Assembly: GCF_004168285.1 (NCBI RefSeq)
Contig: NZ_SEWF01000035.1
Span: forward strand, 1-64,000
Direction: 5' to 3'
DNA: 64,000 nucleotides
Origin: Emticicia agri
GTDB lineage: Bacteria > Bacteroidota > Bacteroidia > Cytophagales > Spirosomataceae
Translations under genes and position numbers: made by a program
Part shown: positions 6,792 through 16,286 of the stretch, in pieces
How positions within the stretch are numbered: position 1 is the first letter of the stretch
How the letters are laid out: the number at the start of each line of letters is the position of its first letter
The notes under the pieces: generated by a model
Told to the model about the DNA's origin: nothing
The model's database searches: none
The model's input: the letters and a program-made list of their open reading frames with translations, nothing else

Positions 6792-8273
6792 TTATTTCCC
6801 AACCATCTCCCCAACAATCTTAGCCGAAGATAATGCCAATGGTATCCCACCGCCCGGATGGACACTTCCGCCTACAAAATACAAATTCTTAATACGAGAT
6901 GAGAAATTGGCGTGGCGGAGAAATGCTGCAAATTTGTTGTTGGAACTATTGCCATACAAAGCCCCCTGAACCGAAGAAGTTCTCATTTCAATGCTTCTGG
7001 GGTCAAGAATGCTTTCTGATTCTATCAGTGGGGCAATATCTGTTTTCAGGTTTCTGCTGAGTTTGGTGATTACGTTCTGTCGGGCTTCTGCAATCAATTT
7101 GTCCCAGTCCTGGCCTTCATTGGCAGGAGCATTCAGTAAGATAAACCAGTTTTCACAGCCTGCTGGCGCATCATCTTTTTTGTACTTGGAAGTAATATTG
7201 AGGTAAATAGTTGGGTCGTGGTAAATGGTTTTTTGCTGAAACTGATGTTCAAATTCTGCTTGATAATTATCTGAAAAGAAAATATTGTGCAAGCCTAATT
7301 CAGGAAATTCTTTTTTAATTCCCCAATAAAAAATCAATCCCGAACCGCTTTTGGGTTGATTCAGTAATTTTTCAGGATGCTTTGCCTGGGGTAAGAGTTT
7401 ACGATAGGTAGGCGTAATATCCATATTACTCACCACTATATCAAACGCACAAAAATCTTCAGTTTTATTAGTATCTGCCTGCTCAATCTTCAATCCTTTT
7501 ACTTTTTTATCTATCACTACTATCTCTTTCACCCGGGTATTGAAATGAAATTTCACGCCTAAATCTTGAGCCAGAGCCACCAGACTTTCGATAATGCCAT
7601 ACATACCCTTTTTCGGAAAAAATGCCCCGATATTATATTCCAGATGCGGAATAATGTTCATCGTAGCAGGTGTCTGGTAGGGGTCAGACCCATTGTAAGT
7701 GGCATATCGGTTAAATAACTGCACCGCCTTAGGCGTAGAAAAAAACTGCTCATTAGCTGCATTCATGGTATTAAAAATCCCTAATTTGGGTAGATTCAGA
7801 TAACCTTTGAAAGCCTTTGCTGATGTCCAGGTGGAAAGTTTATGTAGAGAGTCTTCTAAGAAAAGGCCGCTTAATATCTCGTACTTAAAAGCACTGTCTT
7901 GCAGCATTTTTAGCACCTTTTCGGCAGGCTCGCCCAGTTGTTTTTCGGCTTCCTGCGCAAATTCCTGCGTATCAGCAGATACATTCAATCGGGTACCATC
8001 TTCCCAGAAATAGCGGCATATTTCGGGTAGTCTGCTATATTCAAAATAATCATTAACAGATTTACCTGATAATTCAAAAAGTTCTTCTACAAAACGGGGC
8101 ATCGTAAATAAAGATGGACCCGCATCAAAACGGTATTTGCCCTGCTCAAAACTGCTGAGTTTACCACCCGGATAATGATTGGCTTCAAATACTTCTACTT
8201 CATAACCTTTGTTGCGTAAACGTATGGCCGTAGCAATGCCACCAATCCCTGCACCAATAATGCCTGCTTTCAT
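6792..8273 (-). CDS. crtI: CrtI-type phytoene desaturase family protein
   Basis: FAD-dependent desaturase or isomerase of the CrtI/CrtD/CrtN group, 493 residues. The N-terminal dinucleotide-binding fold is clear (MKAGIIGAGIGGIATAIRLRNKGYEVEVFEAN), followed by PGGKLSSFEQGKYRFDAGPSLFTMP, a family signature. The C-terminal part LYFVGGSVHPGGGIPLALSSAKIVGE is the typical FAD-contact motif. It would introduce double bonds into a carotenoid precursor at the membrane. No crtB or other carotenoid gene is nearby, so the exact step is open, and a CrtD-like or retinol-saturase-like role is possible. The ATG at 8273 begins the Rossmann fold; the frame continues 11 codons upstream. Confidence 0.85.
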   Translation of the reverse strand: MKAGIIGAGIGGIATAIRLRNKGYEVEVFEANHYPGGKLSSFEQGKYRFDAGPSLFTMPRFVEELFELSGKSVNDYFEYSRLPEICRYFWEDGTRLNVSADTQEFAQEAEKQLGEPAEKVLKMLQDSAFKYEILSGLFLEDSLHKLSTWTSAKAFKGYLNLPKLGIFNTMNAANEQFFSTPKAVQLFNRYATYNGSDPYQTPATMNIIPHLEYNIGAFFPKKGMYGIIESLVALAQDLGVKFHFNTRVKEIVVIDKKVKGLKIEQADTNKTEDFCAFDIVVSNMDITPTYRKLLPQAKHPEKLLNQPKSGSGLIFYWGIKKEFPELGLHNIFFSDNYQAEFEHQFQQKTIYHDPTIYLNITSKYKKDDAPAGCENWFILLNAPANEGQDWDKLIAEARQNVITKLSRNLKTDIAPLIESESILDPRSIEMRTSSVQGALYGNSSNNKFAAFLRHANFSSRIKNLYFVGGSVHPGGGIPLALSSAKIVGEMVGK

Positions 8274-8400
8274 AGAGTCCGGGTTGTCATCAAAATGGTT
8301 TGTCAACTATTAACCATATACGGGGGCTAATTGTTAAGGCATTCAGATATTTTCAGGACACTATTTTACGAGTAATTATCGAAAACTCTGCAATAACCTT

Positions 8401-9318
8401 TTATTGTCCGATAGCCATTAATGAAAAACTTACATTCGGAATAGATATTTCTCCACTTGTGATATTGCAAAATCTGATATACCCACCTGTGTTTGTTATT
8501 GTTTCAACACTCAGAACAATTTTTTCGACATTAGAAGAACCTGTATTTTTCTGTCCAATAACGACAACCGGTGGTTGGGTAAATATAGAATTATTCCCAA
8601 ACGAAAATCCTAAAGTTTTACAAGTGTTGCCGTCAATATAGAAATTGGCTGATGTAGCCGGAGATGTAATGGTAATCATTTTCAACTGGGCGCTGCTGGT
8701 ATTTGCTAAAGTCCCTTTTCCTTGTACTGATAAACTTCCGGCATAGCTCACATTACCATCTACTCTCAGCTTATCTGTGGTGACGGAAATAGTGCCTATA
8801 TCAATGTTACCATTATTTTTTATAATCATTCTTCCCCCTGCTCCCTGTTCACGGAACTCAAACCTGTTTGATCCGAATATAGTAGCTAATACCCACGATT
8901 TCGTGTCAGCACTGCTTCTAATGACCATATCCCGGTTTACTAATTCCAATTTTTCAACAGGCGTTTCGGTATTAATTCCGACTTTCCCATCAATGGATAA
9001 CGTATTGATATTCGCTTTGCCCAAAATATCCAGTTCATAAGAAGGGATATTCTGGCTAATGCCAACTTTGCCCATATAATATATATCTGCCTCCCCTTCC
9101 CAGATAGGTATAGTCGCTTTTGAATCAAGATTACCTATACAATACTTAACCGTATTGTCATTTATATCATAAAAAATTCTACCTATATAAGAATCAGGAC
9201 AGTGAGTACTGATATTATTACTTGCCAGCCTGAAAGCCTCCGGCTGAATAACTGTAAACTGGGCGGATAGTTTCTGTGAAAAAAACACAATGCTCAGAAT
9301 GAAGAGTTTTAATTTCAT
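8401..9318 (-). CDS. Secreted fibre-like protein, copy 2 of a tandem pair
   Basis: A 305-residue exported protein with a signal peptide (MKLKLFILSIVFFSQKLSAQ). The middle carries the pattern GKVGINTETPVEKLELVNRDMVI, common in Bacteroidota surface proteins that resemble phage tail-fibre shafts, with repeats such as YMGKVGISQNIPSYELDILG and KLRVDGNVSYAGSLSVQG. The C-terminal 100 residues (TPVVVIGQKN-like core and final SLMAIGQ) match the end of the upstream neighbour (NILCIGQ). Both proteins have the region with CPDSYIGRIFYDINDNTVKYC or its equivalent near residue 40. Probably a surface or appendage protein; function unknown. Confidence 0.75.
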   Translation of the reverse strand: MKLKLFILSIVFFSQKLSAQFTVIQPEAFRLASNNISTHCPDSYIGRIFYDINDNTVKYCIGNLDSKATIPIWEGEADIYYMGKVGISQNIPSYELDILGKANINTLSIDGKVGINTETPVEKLELVNRDMVIRSSADTKSWVLATIFGSNRFEFREQGAGGRMIIKNNGNIDIGTISVTTDKLRVDGNVSYAGSLSVQGKGTLANTSSAQLKMITITSPATSANFYIDGNTCKTLGFSFGNNSIFTQPPVVVIGQKNTGSSNVEKIVLSVETITNTGGYIRFCNITSGEISIPNVSFSLMAIGQ

Positions 9319-9366
9319 GACTCTATAGAAATTTTAATGAATGTTTGAGTAGTCTCTATCTTTTAC

Positions 9367-10290
9367 CTATTGGCCAATACACAGGATATTGAAGACAATA
9401 TTACTAAGCGAAATATTGCTTGCGGTAGTATTACAAAAACGGACAGTTACTGCCGAAGAAGTGGCTGACTGAATGCTGATAATTAATTTACCAAAATTAC
9501 CTGTACCTGAAACCAGATTTCCGACCTGTACTGTGGGAGCAGATGAAAAGCCGGCAGAACTTACATTTAATGCCGGAGAATTGGTAGCGCAATTGCCTGC
9601 AAGAACCGTAAACGAGGATCCAAGATTTACCTGTGCTAAATGCGTTTTTAATGAATTGGCCGTGGTGGTTCTGACAATACCATTCCCACCATTTACGGTC
9701 AGGTTTCCGGTGAAACTTCCCGTACCATCTACTGAAAGTTTAGCAGTCGGCACAACAGGGCCAATGCCCACATTACCACCATTGGCAAATATCATTCTGG
9801 TAGTGCCGTTTTCCTGAAGCGATAAATAATCATTTTCGTCTGAATAATCGAATTTCCAAGTCTTTGAATCAAGGGTACTGGTAATGGCTACATCACCATC
9901 TACGACTTCTAAGGCTGTTTCAGGAGAAGCTGTGCCTATGCCTAATTTACTAACACTAAGCGCATTTGAAATTTTAGCACTACCATTAACATCCAGGTCA
10001 AATTGAGGGTTATCCGTATTGATTCCTACTTTACCAGTAAAATTGATTGCTTGAGGGAGAGCCTCAATGGTACGCCATTGTGAAATCGTGGTTCTCCATT
10101 GGGTGCCATCACAGGCCATAATTAAGCTGGTAGTGGTATTAAAATAGATTTTGCCTTTATCGTCAACGGTGCAAGCCGGGGCTTCTGCTAAATTCGGAAC
10201 AATGAAACCATCAGGTAGCATGGTGCCCGATTGGGCAAAAGTATTGAAAGAGAGGAGATGAATGATTAATAAGAATAATAATTTTTTCAT
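9367..10290 (-). CDS. Secreted fibre-like protein, copy 1 of a tandem pair
   Basis: A 307-residue paralogue of the following gene. Signal peptide MKKLLFLLIIHLLSFNTFAQ, then PACTVDDKGKIYFNTTTSLIMACDGTQW, a Cys-pair motif seen in many Bacteroidota surface proteins. GKVGINTDNPQFDLDVNG and LGIGTASPETALEVVDGDV follow as shaft-like repeats, and the C-terminal domain ends NIVFNILCIGQ. The ATG at 10290 gives the signal peptide; the frame extends 23 codons further up. The 48-base gap to the second copy suggests one transcript and a local duplication. No chaperone or anchoring gene is adjacent. Confidence 0.75.
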   Translation of the reverse strand: MKKLLFLLIIHLLSFNTFAQSGTMLPDGFIVPNLAEAPACTVDDKGKIYFNTTTSLIMACDGTQWRTTISQWRTIEALPQAINFTGKVGINTDNPQFDLDVNGSAKISNALSVSKLGIGTASPETALEVVDGDVAITSTLDSKTWKFDYSDENDYLSLQENGTTRMIFANGGNVGIGPVVPTAKLSVDGTGSFTGNLTVNGGNGIVRTTTANSLKTHLAQVNLGSSFTVLAGNCATNSPALNVSSAGFSSAPTVQVGNLVSGTGNFGKLIISIQSATSSAVTVRFCNTTASNISLSNIVFNILCIGQ

Positions 10291-10829
10291 GGTTTTAATG
10301 AATTGAAAATTAAAAAATATAGAGTACTTTATATTATTTCCTGTTTTGTTTGATCTCACCGACTATTCTAAAGCTTTATAATAAATACTGTTTAATAAGA
10401 CATTGTCGGCTTCATTCACAGGCCGGAGTATGTTCGTCAGACCATCCAGCCTCTGGCGGGTATTAAACACAGTTTTCAAACCATACTTCTATTTCTGATT
10501 GATGGCTCAAAAATATTTGATGGGAGATGTCCGGTAAATTTTTTTCATTTGAATGACGAAAAATTGTATTTGAATCGTAGCCGAATCGGAATAAACCGGA
10601 AAGTAAATTTCAGATTAACAGACGATTTATTTCTTCTAATCGAAAGGGGGTTGTTCATAAAGTGGTGTTTGTGAGATGGATATATCCGCAGAATAAAATC
10701 TTGGGTGATTTCATCGATTAAAATCTATTTTAAAAGAATTTTTTAAAGTTTTTTGTTATTTTTTCATTACTTTGCGTCTAAAATAGAGAACCTTACTTAC
10801 TTAATTATACACTCTCCTTAATAACCCAA
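10291..10829. other. 539-base region without a gene
   Basis: No convincing open frame. An imperfect inverted repeat joins ACTGTTTAATA (10387-10397) with TATTAAACACAGT (10461-10473). The 3' part is AT-rich and holds TTACTTTG at about 10769-10776, close to the Bacteroidota -7 element TAnnTTTG, which could start the transcript of the NtrC-like gene. Confidence 0.4.
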
Positions 10830-11993
10830 ATGGCTAAATTATTAATTGTTGATGATGAAAAGAGTATTCGGGATGCTTTAAGAGACATCCTGGAATATGA
10901 AGAATACGAAGTAGATGAGGCGAAAGATGGCGAAGAAGGATTAGAAATGGTACTGAAAACCCATTATGATGTGGCTTTATGCGATATAAAAATGCCCAAA
11001 TTAGACGGTCTGGAAATGTTGCTGAAAGCGAAAGAAGAAGGGGTAATGACCCAGTTCGTCATGATTTCTGCCTTTGGAAACGTCGAGAATGCTGTGGAAG
11101 CCACCAAGCGTGGTGCTTTTGACTTCATCACCAAACCACCTGATTTGAATCGCTTACTCGTAACTGTGCGCAATGCCATAGAAAAGAGTAAAGACGTAGA
11201 AGTGATTAAAACACTGAAACGCAGAATCTACAAAATCAATGAGATTGTCGGAGAGTCAGACCTTATCAAAAAAGTAAAAGATACTATCGACCGTGTAGCA
11301 CCTACCGAAGCCCGTGTATTGATTACAGGACCCAATGGCTCGGGTAAAGAGATGGTTGCCAAGCAGATTCATGAAAAAAGTAACCGTTGCAATCAGCCTT
11401 CTGTTGAAGTAAACTGTGCGGCTATCCCTTCAGAATTGATAGAAAGTGAACTTTTCGGCCACGAAAAAGGTGCTTTTACCTCGGCTATCAAACAAAGAAT
11501 CGGTAAGTTTGAGCAGGCAGATGGTGGCACACTCTTCTTAGACGAGATTGGTGATATGAGCCTTTCGGCACAAGCCAAAGTGTTAAGAGCCCTGCAGGAA
11601 AGCAAGATTACACGTGTGGGCGGAGACAAAGAAATAAAAGTGAATGTACGTGTAATTGCGGCTACCAATAAAGACCTGAAAAAAGAAATTGCGGAAGGGA
11701 ATTTCCGTGAAGACTTATACCATCGTCTGAATGTAATTCCGATTCATGTACCTGCACTGACCGACCGCAAAAGTGATATTCCACTGCTGGCAGATAAATT
11801 TCTGCACGATGTGGCCGATGAATACGGCGATGCTGTAAAAGAATTTGAGCCAGATGCGATGGAGTACATGAAAAGCCTGCCGTGGACAGGTAATGTGCGT
11901 GAGTTACGCAACGTTGTAGAACGTCTGGTAATTATGTGCGGACCTACTATTACGCTTGACGACGTAAAATTATATGCAGGAATAGGATTTTAA
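10830..11993 (+). CDS. NtrC-family sigma-54 activator lacking a DNA-binding domain
   Basis: Response regulator of 387 residues. The receiver domain (1-115) has acidic residues D8/D9, phospho-acceptor D52 in CDIKMP, and K102 in TKPPD. The AAA+ domain (about 135-375) has Walker A GPNGSGKE (167-174), Walker B TLFLDEIG (234-241), the sigma-54 loop at 214-219 and ELRNVVERL in the sensor II region. Two features are odd. The loop reads GAFTSA rather than GAFTGA, with Ser for the second Gly. The protein stops shortly after the AAA+ domain, so no Fis-type helix-turn-helix is present. Such short versions occur in Bacteroidota. It may act from solution or with a partner. No histidine kinase is adjacent. 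Confidence 0.9.
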   Translation: MAKLLIVDDEKSIRDALRDILEYEEYEVDEAKDGEEGLEMVLKTHYDVALCDIKMPKLDGLEMLLKAKEEGVMTQFVMISAFGNVENAVEATKRGAFDFITKPPDLNRLLVTVRNAIEKSKDVEVIKTLKRRIYKINEIVGESDLIKKVKDTIDRVAPTEARVLITGPNGSGKEMVAKQIHEKSNRCNQPSVEVNCAAIPSELIESELFGHEKGAFTSAIKQRIGKFEQADGGTLFLDEIGDMSLSAQAKVLRALQESKITRVGGDKEIKVNVRVIAATNKDLKKEIAEGNFREDLYHRLNVIPIHVPALTDRKSDIPLLADKFLHDVADEYGDAVKEFEPDAMEYMKSLPWTGNVRELRNVVERLVIMCGPTITLDDVKLYAGIGF

Positions 11994-12003
11994 TGTAGCA
12001 ATG

Positions 12004-12047
12004 AATCCAGTAGATAAAAATAAACGCTGATTTTTATCTACTGGATT
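12004..12047 (+). terminator. Terminator hairpin
   Basis: AATCCAGTAGATAAAAA (12004-12020) pairs perfectly with TTTTTATCTACTGGATT (12031-12047) across a 10-base loop. It lies 11 bases after the NtrC-like gene. Confidence 0.8.
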
Positions 12048-12116
12048 TTATCTATGCGTTTTACAGGGTATTTTCGTAAAAAAGAAGCCCTGTGTTGTTC
12101 ATATTGAAAATTTTGT

Positions 12117-13802
12117 ATGGCTCTAATTTTTACTACCCTATCCCGACTGCAGAAATTTGCTATACTGATAGGTATTATCCCTGTCCTGTTTTATTGCTAC
12201 GTTATCTTTAATTTCTCTTCCAATGTTCCTTTTTATGACGATTTTTTCTGGGGTTTCGACTACATCGAAACTTACATTCAGAAAGATTCCGTATTAGATA
12301 AAATCAGGATGTTGTTGATGCAACACAACCAGCATCGTTTTATTTATTTCAGAGCCGTATTGTTAGAACTATTTCAGTTAGAAGGAAATCTTAATTTCAG
12401 ACATCTGATATTAGTTGGTAATATAAGCCTTTTCGGCATTTTTGCTGTTTATGCTTTTGCTTTCAGGCGTATAGCTATTTCCTGGGTCTATTTTCTGCCG
12501 GTTCCATTCCTGATGTTTCAATACCAGTTCATGTATAATAGTATTGTTAGCTATGATGTACCCAATATGAGCGTCATTTTTTTAGCTATACTTACTTTTT
12601 ATCTGGCCTGTTTTGTTACGCCCAAACGCAGCTATTGGCTATGGATAGTCGGTTTTTTTGCTACTTTCTCTAATGGGAATGGGATAGTGGTATTCTTTGT
12701 GGCTATCATTCTGTTACTATTGCAACAAAGATTCCGGCAGGCCATTTATACGGCTATTGTCTATGCCCTGAGTCTGGCAATCTATTTCAATGGGTTTCAG
12801 ATGAATTCTGGGGAGGCCACCTTAAACGGTAATACTTTCCTATATGCGTTTCGGTTTTTAGGAGCTGCTTTCTTTACTGATATTAATTCAGTTTCTGTGG
12901 CCTTAAGTATCATTGCCGTGACTGGAATAGTTATCTACTTTATTTATTTCTTCGTTAATCTGATAAAAACCAAATTCAAACCTGTCGAAAATAAAGTCTT
13001 ATTGTTTTGTTTAGGTGTATTTCTGTTTTTGGCCTGTACAGCCATGATGACAGCCATTGTTCGGGCTATTCATAAGGTTGAAATACCTGATTGGTACAAA
13101 AACTATTCGATTCTGTTTATTACAACCATTTACCTGTTTCTGATAAACTTTAAAGTGAATGAGTATCTACAAGGAGCTATTCTTGGAATGTTTATTTGGT
13201 ACGGAGTAGGGATTTGGTACTCATCAGCAGAAAAAAACCTGATAAGCTATCAGTACATGAAATCAACCTTTGAAGCCGACGTGGTTAATTTTCGGCGATA
13301 CCAATACTGGTCATTCCTGACAGCTCAGGAAGGAGTACAGTTTTACGAAAGACATAATCAACAAACTAATGAATTTATCAGAAAGGGTTGGTACGTACTA
13401 CCCGAAACACCTTTAAGCAATCAGGTTTTCGATAAAAGAAAAAGCGAAAAGACCACGTTCATCATTGAAAAATCGGCCGAACATTATGCTACCATTATAA
13501 AGTATACTCCAAAGAACCCGAATGATAACGACAGAATATATAAAGAAAGATATGGTTTTATCGTCAATGATTCTACTAACCGGAAGTATTTTTTCGGCGC
13601 CACCCCAACATTTAATGGTATCAGAGGGGTCATTAAATATAAAAGCTTATTCTACGACAGAGTTGGCTTCGGTGTGAAGTATGAATATTTCAAAAATGCA
13701 ATTCCGGCCGGAGATTATCGTGTCGGGATGGTGTTTATCGACGCCAATAAGCGCGCTGAATGGAAAATTTCAGACCAGACTATTAGAGTTGATAATTACT
13801 AA
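12117..13802 (+). CDS. Multi-spanning membrane protein, GT-C glycosyltransferase-like
   Basis: A 561-residue integral membrane protein with about 10-11 hydrophobic segments over residues 15-365 and a soluble C-terminal domain of about 190 residues. The first extracytoplasmic loop holds VPFYDDFFWGFDYIETY: an acidic pair just after the first membrane helix is the hallmark of GT-C glycosyltransferases that use polyprenyl-phosphate sugars. FSNGNGIVVFF near residue 185 resembles loops in other bacterial members. That assignment is inference from topology and motif; I do not recognise a named family. It converges on the PorP/SprF-like gene with one base between the stops. Confidence 0.65.
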   Translation: MALIFTTLSRLQKFAILIGIIPVLFYCYVIFNFSSNVPFYDDFFWGFDYIETYIQKDSVLDKIRMLLMQHNQHRFIYFRAVLLELFQLEGNLNFRHLILVGNISLFGIFAVYAFAFRRIAISWVYFLPVPFLMFQYQFMYNSIVSYDVPNMSVIFLAILTFYLACFVTPKRSYWLWIVGFFATFSNGNGIVVFFVAIILLLLQQRFRQAIYTAIVYALSLAIYFNGFQMNSGEATLNGNTFLYAFRFLGAAFFTDINSVSVALSIIAVTGIVIYFIYFFVNLIKTKFKPVENKVLLFCLGVFLFLACTAMMTAIVRAIHKVEIPDWYKNYSILFITTIYLFLINFKVNEYLQGAILGMFIWYGVGIWYSSAEKNLISYQYMKSTFEADVVNFRRYQYWSFLTAQEGVQFYERHNQQTNEFIRKGWYVLPETPLSNQVFDKRKSEKTTFIIEKSAEHYATIIKYTPKNPNDNDRIYKERYGFIVNDSTNRKYFFGATPTFNGIRGVIKYKSLFYDRVGFGVKYEYFKNAIPAGDYRVGMVFIDANKRAEWKISDQTIRVDNY

Positions 13803-13803
13803 C

Positions 13804-14661
13804 TTAGAACCGATACCCCAACAGAAAATCAACATTGGTATCAGAAAGTAGTGCTGAATGGTCAAATGCAGCGCCAATCTGCAATCGTTTACCTAAAGAA
13901 AGTCTTGCCGTATAAATACTTCGTAATTCAAGGATACGTAAAGCATAAGACATATCTAATGTTTTGAATAGTGCCATATTCAGCCCTACATCTATATCCA
14001 TATTTCTCTCCTTAAAATAAAGTAGAAAGGGTGTTATTGCCAGATTTTCCTTGAAAAGGTTAAGCTTGTATGAGGCATTGAAGTAAAATTCCTGCCAGTT
14101 TTTGATAAGTGTTTCATTGTCTTTCTTTACTTCGTTTGAAAATAAGTTTTTACCCGAAAAACTCAGAATCAAGCCCTTCCGTTGGTAAAATAGGCCAAAG
14201 TCTAAATTAGGGTTTACGCGCAGACTTTTGCCTGACGCTACCTGCAAAGCACCTAACGTCTCCCAGTTGATATAATTGAAATCAATGACTGCCCTCAAAC
14301 CAAAACTAATCCGGCCTTTTCCTAACTCATATTTTCTCCCATAACCACCATACAAGGTATGTTTATTATAAAAGGAATAGCCATCGTGTATATATGAAAG
14401 ATTGAAAAAGCTCTTCTGGTTGATATTGCCCAGATAGTTCAGATAAATATTAAGCGGCTTAGTCCAGACAGCATTGTTTTCCTGCGGCACAAATTTATCT
14501 TTCAGGTAAAGAGATAGGTAATGATTGTGCGTATCATCATTGAGACCTGCACCTGCATTATAGAAGTTAAGATTGCCCAGATAGATATTAGGCCGTAAGG
14601 TGTTCTGGGCAAAAACAGGCTGTATGAGCGTCAATAAAATAGTAATAGAAGTATATTTCAT
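13804..14661 (-). CDS. PorP/SprF family outer membrane protein (type IX secretion related)
   Basis: A 285-residue beta-rich protein with signal peptide (MKYTSITILLTLIQPVFAQ). The pattern matches PorP/SprF proteins: LRPNIYLGNLNFYNAGAG, GKGRISFGLRAVIDFNYINWE, LRVNPNLDFGLFYQRKGL, LSFSGKNLF and the final Phe (LLGYRF), as expected for an outer membrane barrel. PorP/SprF proteins work with type IX secretion in Bacteroidota, often paired with a secreted giant protein or adhesin. Here the partner is not evident; a secreted lipase-like gene lies 7 bases upstream on the same strand and probably shares its transcript. Confidence 0.75.
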   Translation of the reverse strand: MKYTSITILLTLIQPVFAQNTLRPNIYLGNLNFYNAGAGLNDDTHNHYLSLYLKDKFVPQENNAVWTKPLNIYLNYLGNINQKSFFNLSYIHDGYSFYNKHTLYGGYGRKYELGKGRISFGLRAVIDFNYINWETLGALQVASGKSLRVNPNLDFGLFYQRKGLILSFSGKNLFSNEVKKDNETLIKNWQEFYFNASYKLNLFKENLAITPFLLYFKERNMDIDVGLNMALFKTLDMSYALRILELRSIYTARLSLGKRLQIGAAFDHSALLSDTNVDFLLGYRF

Positions 14662-14668
14662 ACGCTGA

Positions 14669-15859
14669 CTATTTTAAAAGATTAAAATCATTCAATGTAT
14701 TGGTAATGTATTCTTTCAGGTTCGTATCGTGTCCGCCTCCTGAATAGGTATAGAATTTAATATCTCCCCCTGCTGCCTGCAAGCCGTTTTTAGCATCTAT
14801 CGAATTGGAATAAGGCACTACCTTGTCTGAATCTCCATGATGCAAAAATACTTTTCCCACAGGCTTCCATCCTGCAGAAAAGGTATTATTCTCCAGAATT
14901 GACCTGAATCGGGTGTCTGTTCCATCCACTATTTTTGACAGAAAAAAATTATTCAGAATGTCCTTCGGCTTTTTAGAAGGAGCAAAAATGGCGGCGTACT
15001 GGTCGAATACCGGATATGAAAAAATCTGGTCGGTAGGGCGGGGCGAAGGCGAAAACTTATTCAGGGCATAGATACTCCAGGAAAAAATGTTGATAATATC
15101 TGAATCTTCATTCTTTTTCAATAAAATATCATCAATAAACTTGATGAAATGATAGGGCCCGGCAAGACCTGAACTGGCAACCACATTGAATTGAGATGAG
15201 TAAGCCTCCTGAATATATTTATGGGCAGATAAGCAAGCTGCACCTCCCTGGCTCCAACCGCTTAGAAAAAGCCGATTGTCATAATCAATGCCTTTTCCTT
15301 CTAAAAATGCTTTGGTTGCCAAAAGCCCGTCAATATTTGACTTGAACATTTCCGGGTAATTGAGGTAGGGGTGTTCTCTGTTATGGGTACTTCCATAGCC
15401 AATGTAATCAGGCAAGAAAACAGTATATCCGCCCGATGCCCAGGTTAATCCCATATTCCTGATTTCTGAAAAATCAGTACTACCTCCTGAGTAATTGGAT
15501 GGAACAGTATTATCCACATTGAAGAGACTACCTACATGCACGGGTAGCTGTGTGCCATGAAAGTAAGCAATTAAATAGGCTGAGCTGACGTTGTCAGGCA
15601 CCATAATCAGGCCTTTGGTGTCTATTTGTTCGCCTCTGCATTCTGTTCGATAGGTAATGGCGTAGAGAGTTACTTCATGTTTCGCTATATCCTGAACCGA
15701 GAGTTGATCTACATTTGCAATGATTTGCTGAATGGACAAATGCCCTTTTTCTTCAAACGCAATCAGCGTGCCGCAAGTCTTTGGCGTTAACTCACCATCT
15801 TTTTTACATGAGCCGCCTATTAAAAAAGTCAGAACTGAAATGTACAGAACTTTTTTCAT
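14669..15859 (-). CDS. Secreted lipase/esterase lipoprotein (alpha/beta hydrolase)
   Basis: A lipoprotein hydrolase of about 396 residues. MKKVLYISVLTFLIGGSC forms a lipoprotein signal with Cys near residue 18. The catalytic core has LFLSGWSQGGAACLS (nucleophile Ser in GWSQGG), HHGDSDKVVPY (Asp) and YSGGGHDTN (His). The arrangement resembles fungal-type secretory lipases and related prolyl-oligopeptidase-like hydrolases. LIAYFHGTQLP provides the oxyanion region. It is likely anchored at the cell surface or periplasm. The ATG at 15859 is preferred over 15868 because it starts directly at MKK of the signal peptide. It lies upstream of the PorP/SprF-like gene, probably in one operon. Confidence 0.8.
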   Translation of the reverse strand: MKKVLYISVLTFLIGGSCKKDGELTPKTCGTLIAFEEKGHLSIQQIIANVDQLSVQDIAKHEVTLYAITYRTECRGEQIDTKGLIMVPDNVSSAYLIAYFHGTQLPVHVGSLFNVDNTVPSNYSGGSTDFSEIRNMGLTWASGGYTVFLPDYIGYGSTHNREHPYLNYPEMFKSNIDGLLATKAFLEGKGIDYDNRLFLSGWSQGGAACLSAHKYIQEAYSSQFNVVASSGLAGPYHFIKFIDDILLKKNEDSDIINIFSWSIYALNKFSPSPRPTDQIFSYPVFDQYAAIFAPSKKPKDILNNFFLSKIVDGTDTRFRSILENNTFSAGWKPVGKVFLHHGDSDKVVPYSNSIDAKNGLQAAGGDIKFYTYSGGGHDTNLKEYITNTLNDFNLLK

Positions 15860-16286
15860 GCCAATCACCGTTTAAATTTGTTCGTTTCAGCCTATTAGCC
15901 TGTCCGATGAAAGTTTCATCAAACAGCAATAGTAAACAGCAGACTTTTTTATAGATTGGGTATAGTAATTATACGGGATAGGGAAGTAACTTCAGGAAAT
16001 ATAGTCCGGTTCAGAATTTGCTTATAAAGCAAACCGAACTTCATTTTGAGACATCGAAAGTATTGTATAACAATATTGGTCAAAATGTCTTGTTTAAGCA
16101 AGAGCTAAGACGGTTTTTATTTTCTGGGTCTAAAAAATATTCTCTGTAAGATGATAAAAAAAGTCAAATAGGGGTAATTTTGCAAAACAAGAAGAGACCC
16201 CCATATCTAAACTTATTAATATTAGTACTATAAACGTAGGCTGAAATGCTTATCTGAAGACAGAAAACGAATAAAAATCTAATCTA
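15860..16286. other. Divergent intergenic region upstream of lpdA
   Basis: A 427-base gap between the lipase-like gene and lpdA. It contains a small palindrome GATGAAA-G-TTTCATC (about 15906-15920) and TAATTTTG at 16175-16182, which fits the -7 element TAnnTTTG and is a good candidate for the lpdA promoter, leaving a leader of about 100 bases. No open frame of interest. Confidence 0.5.
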
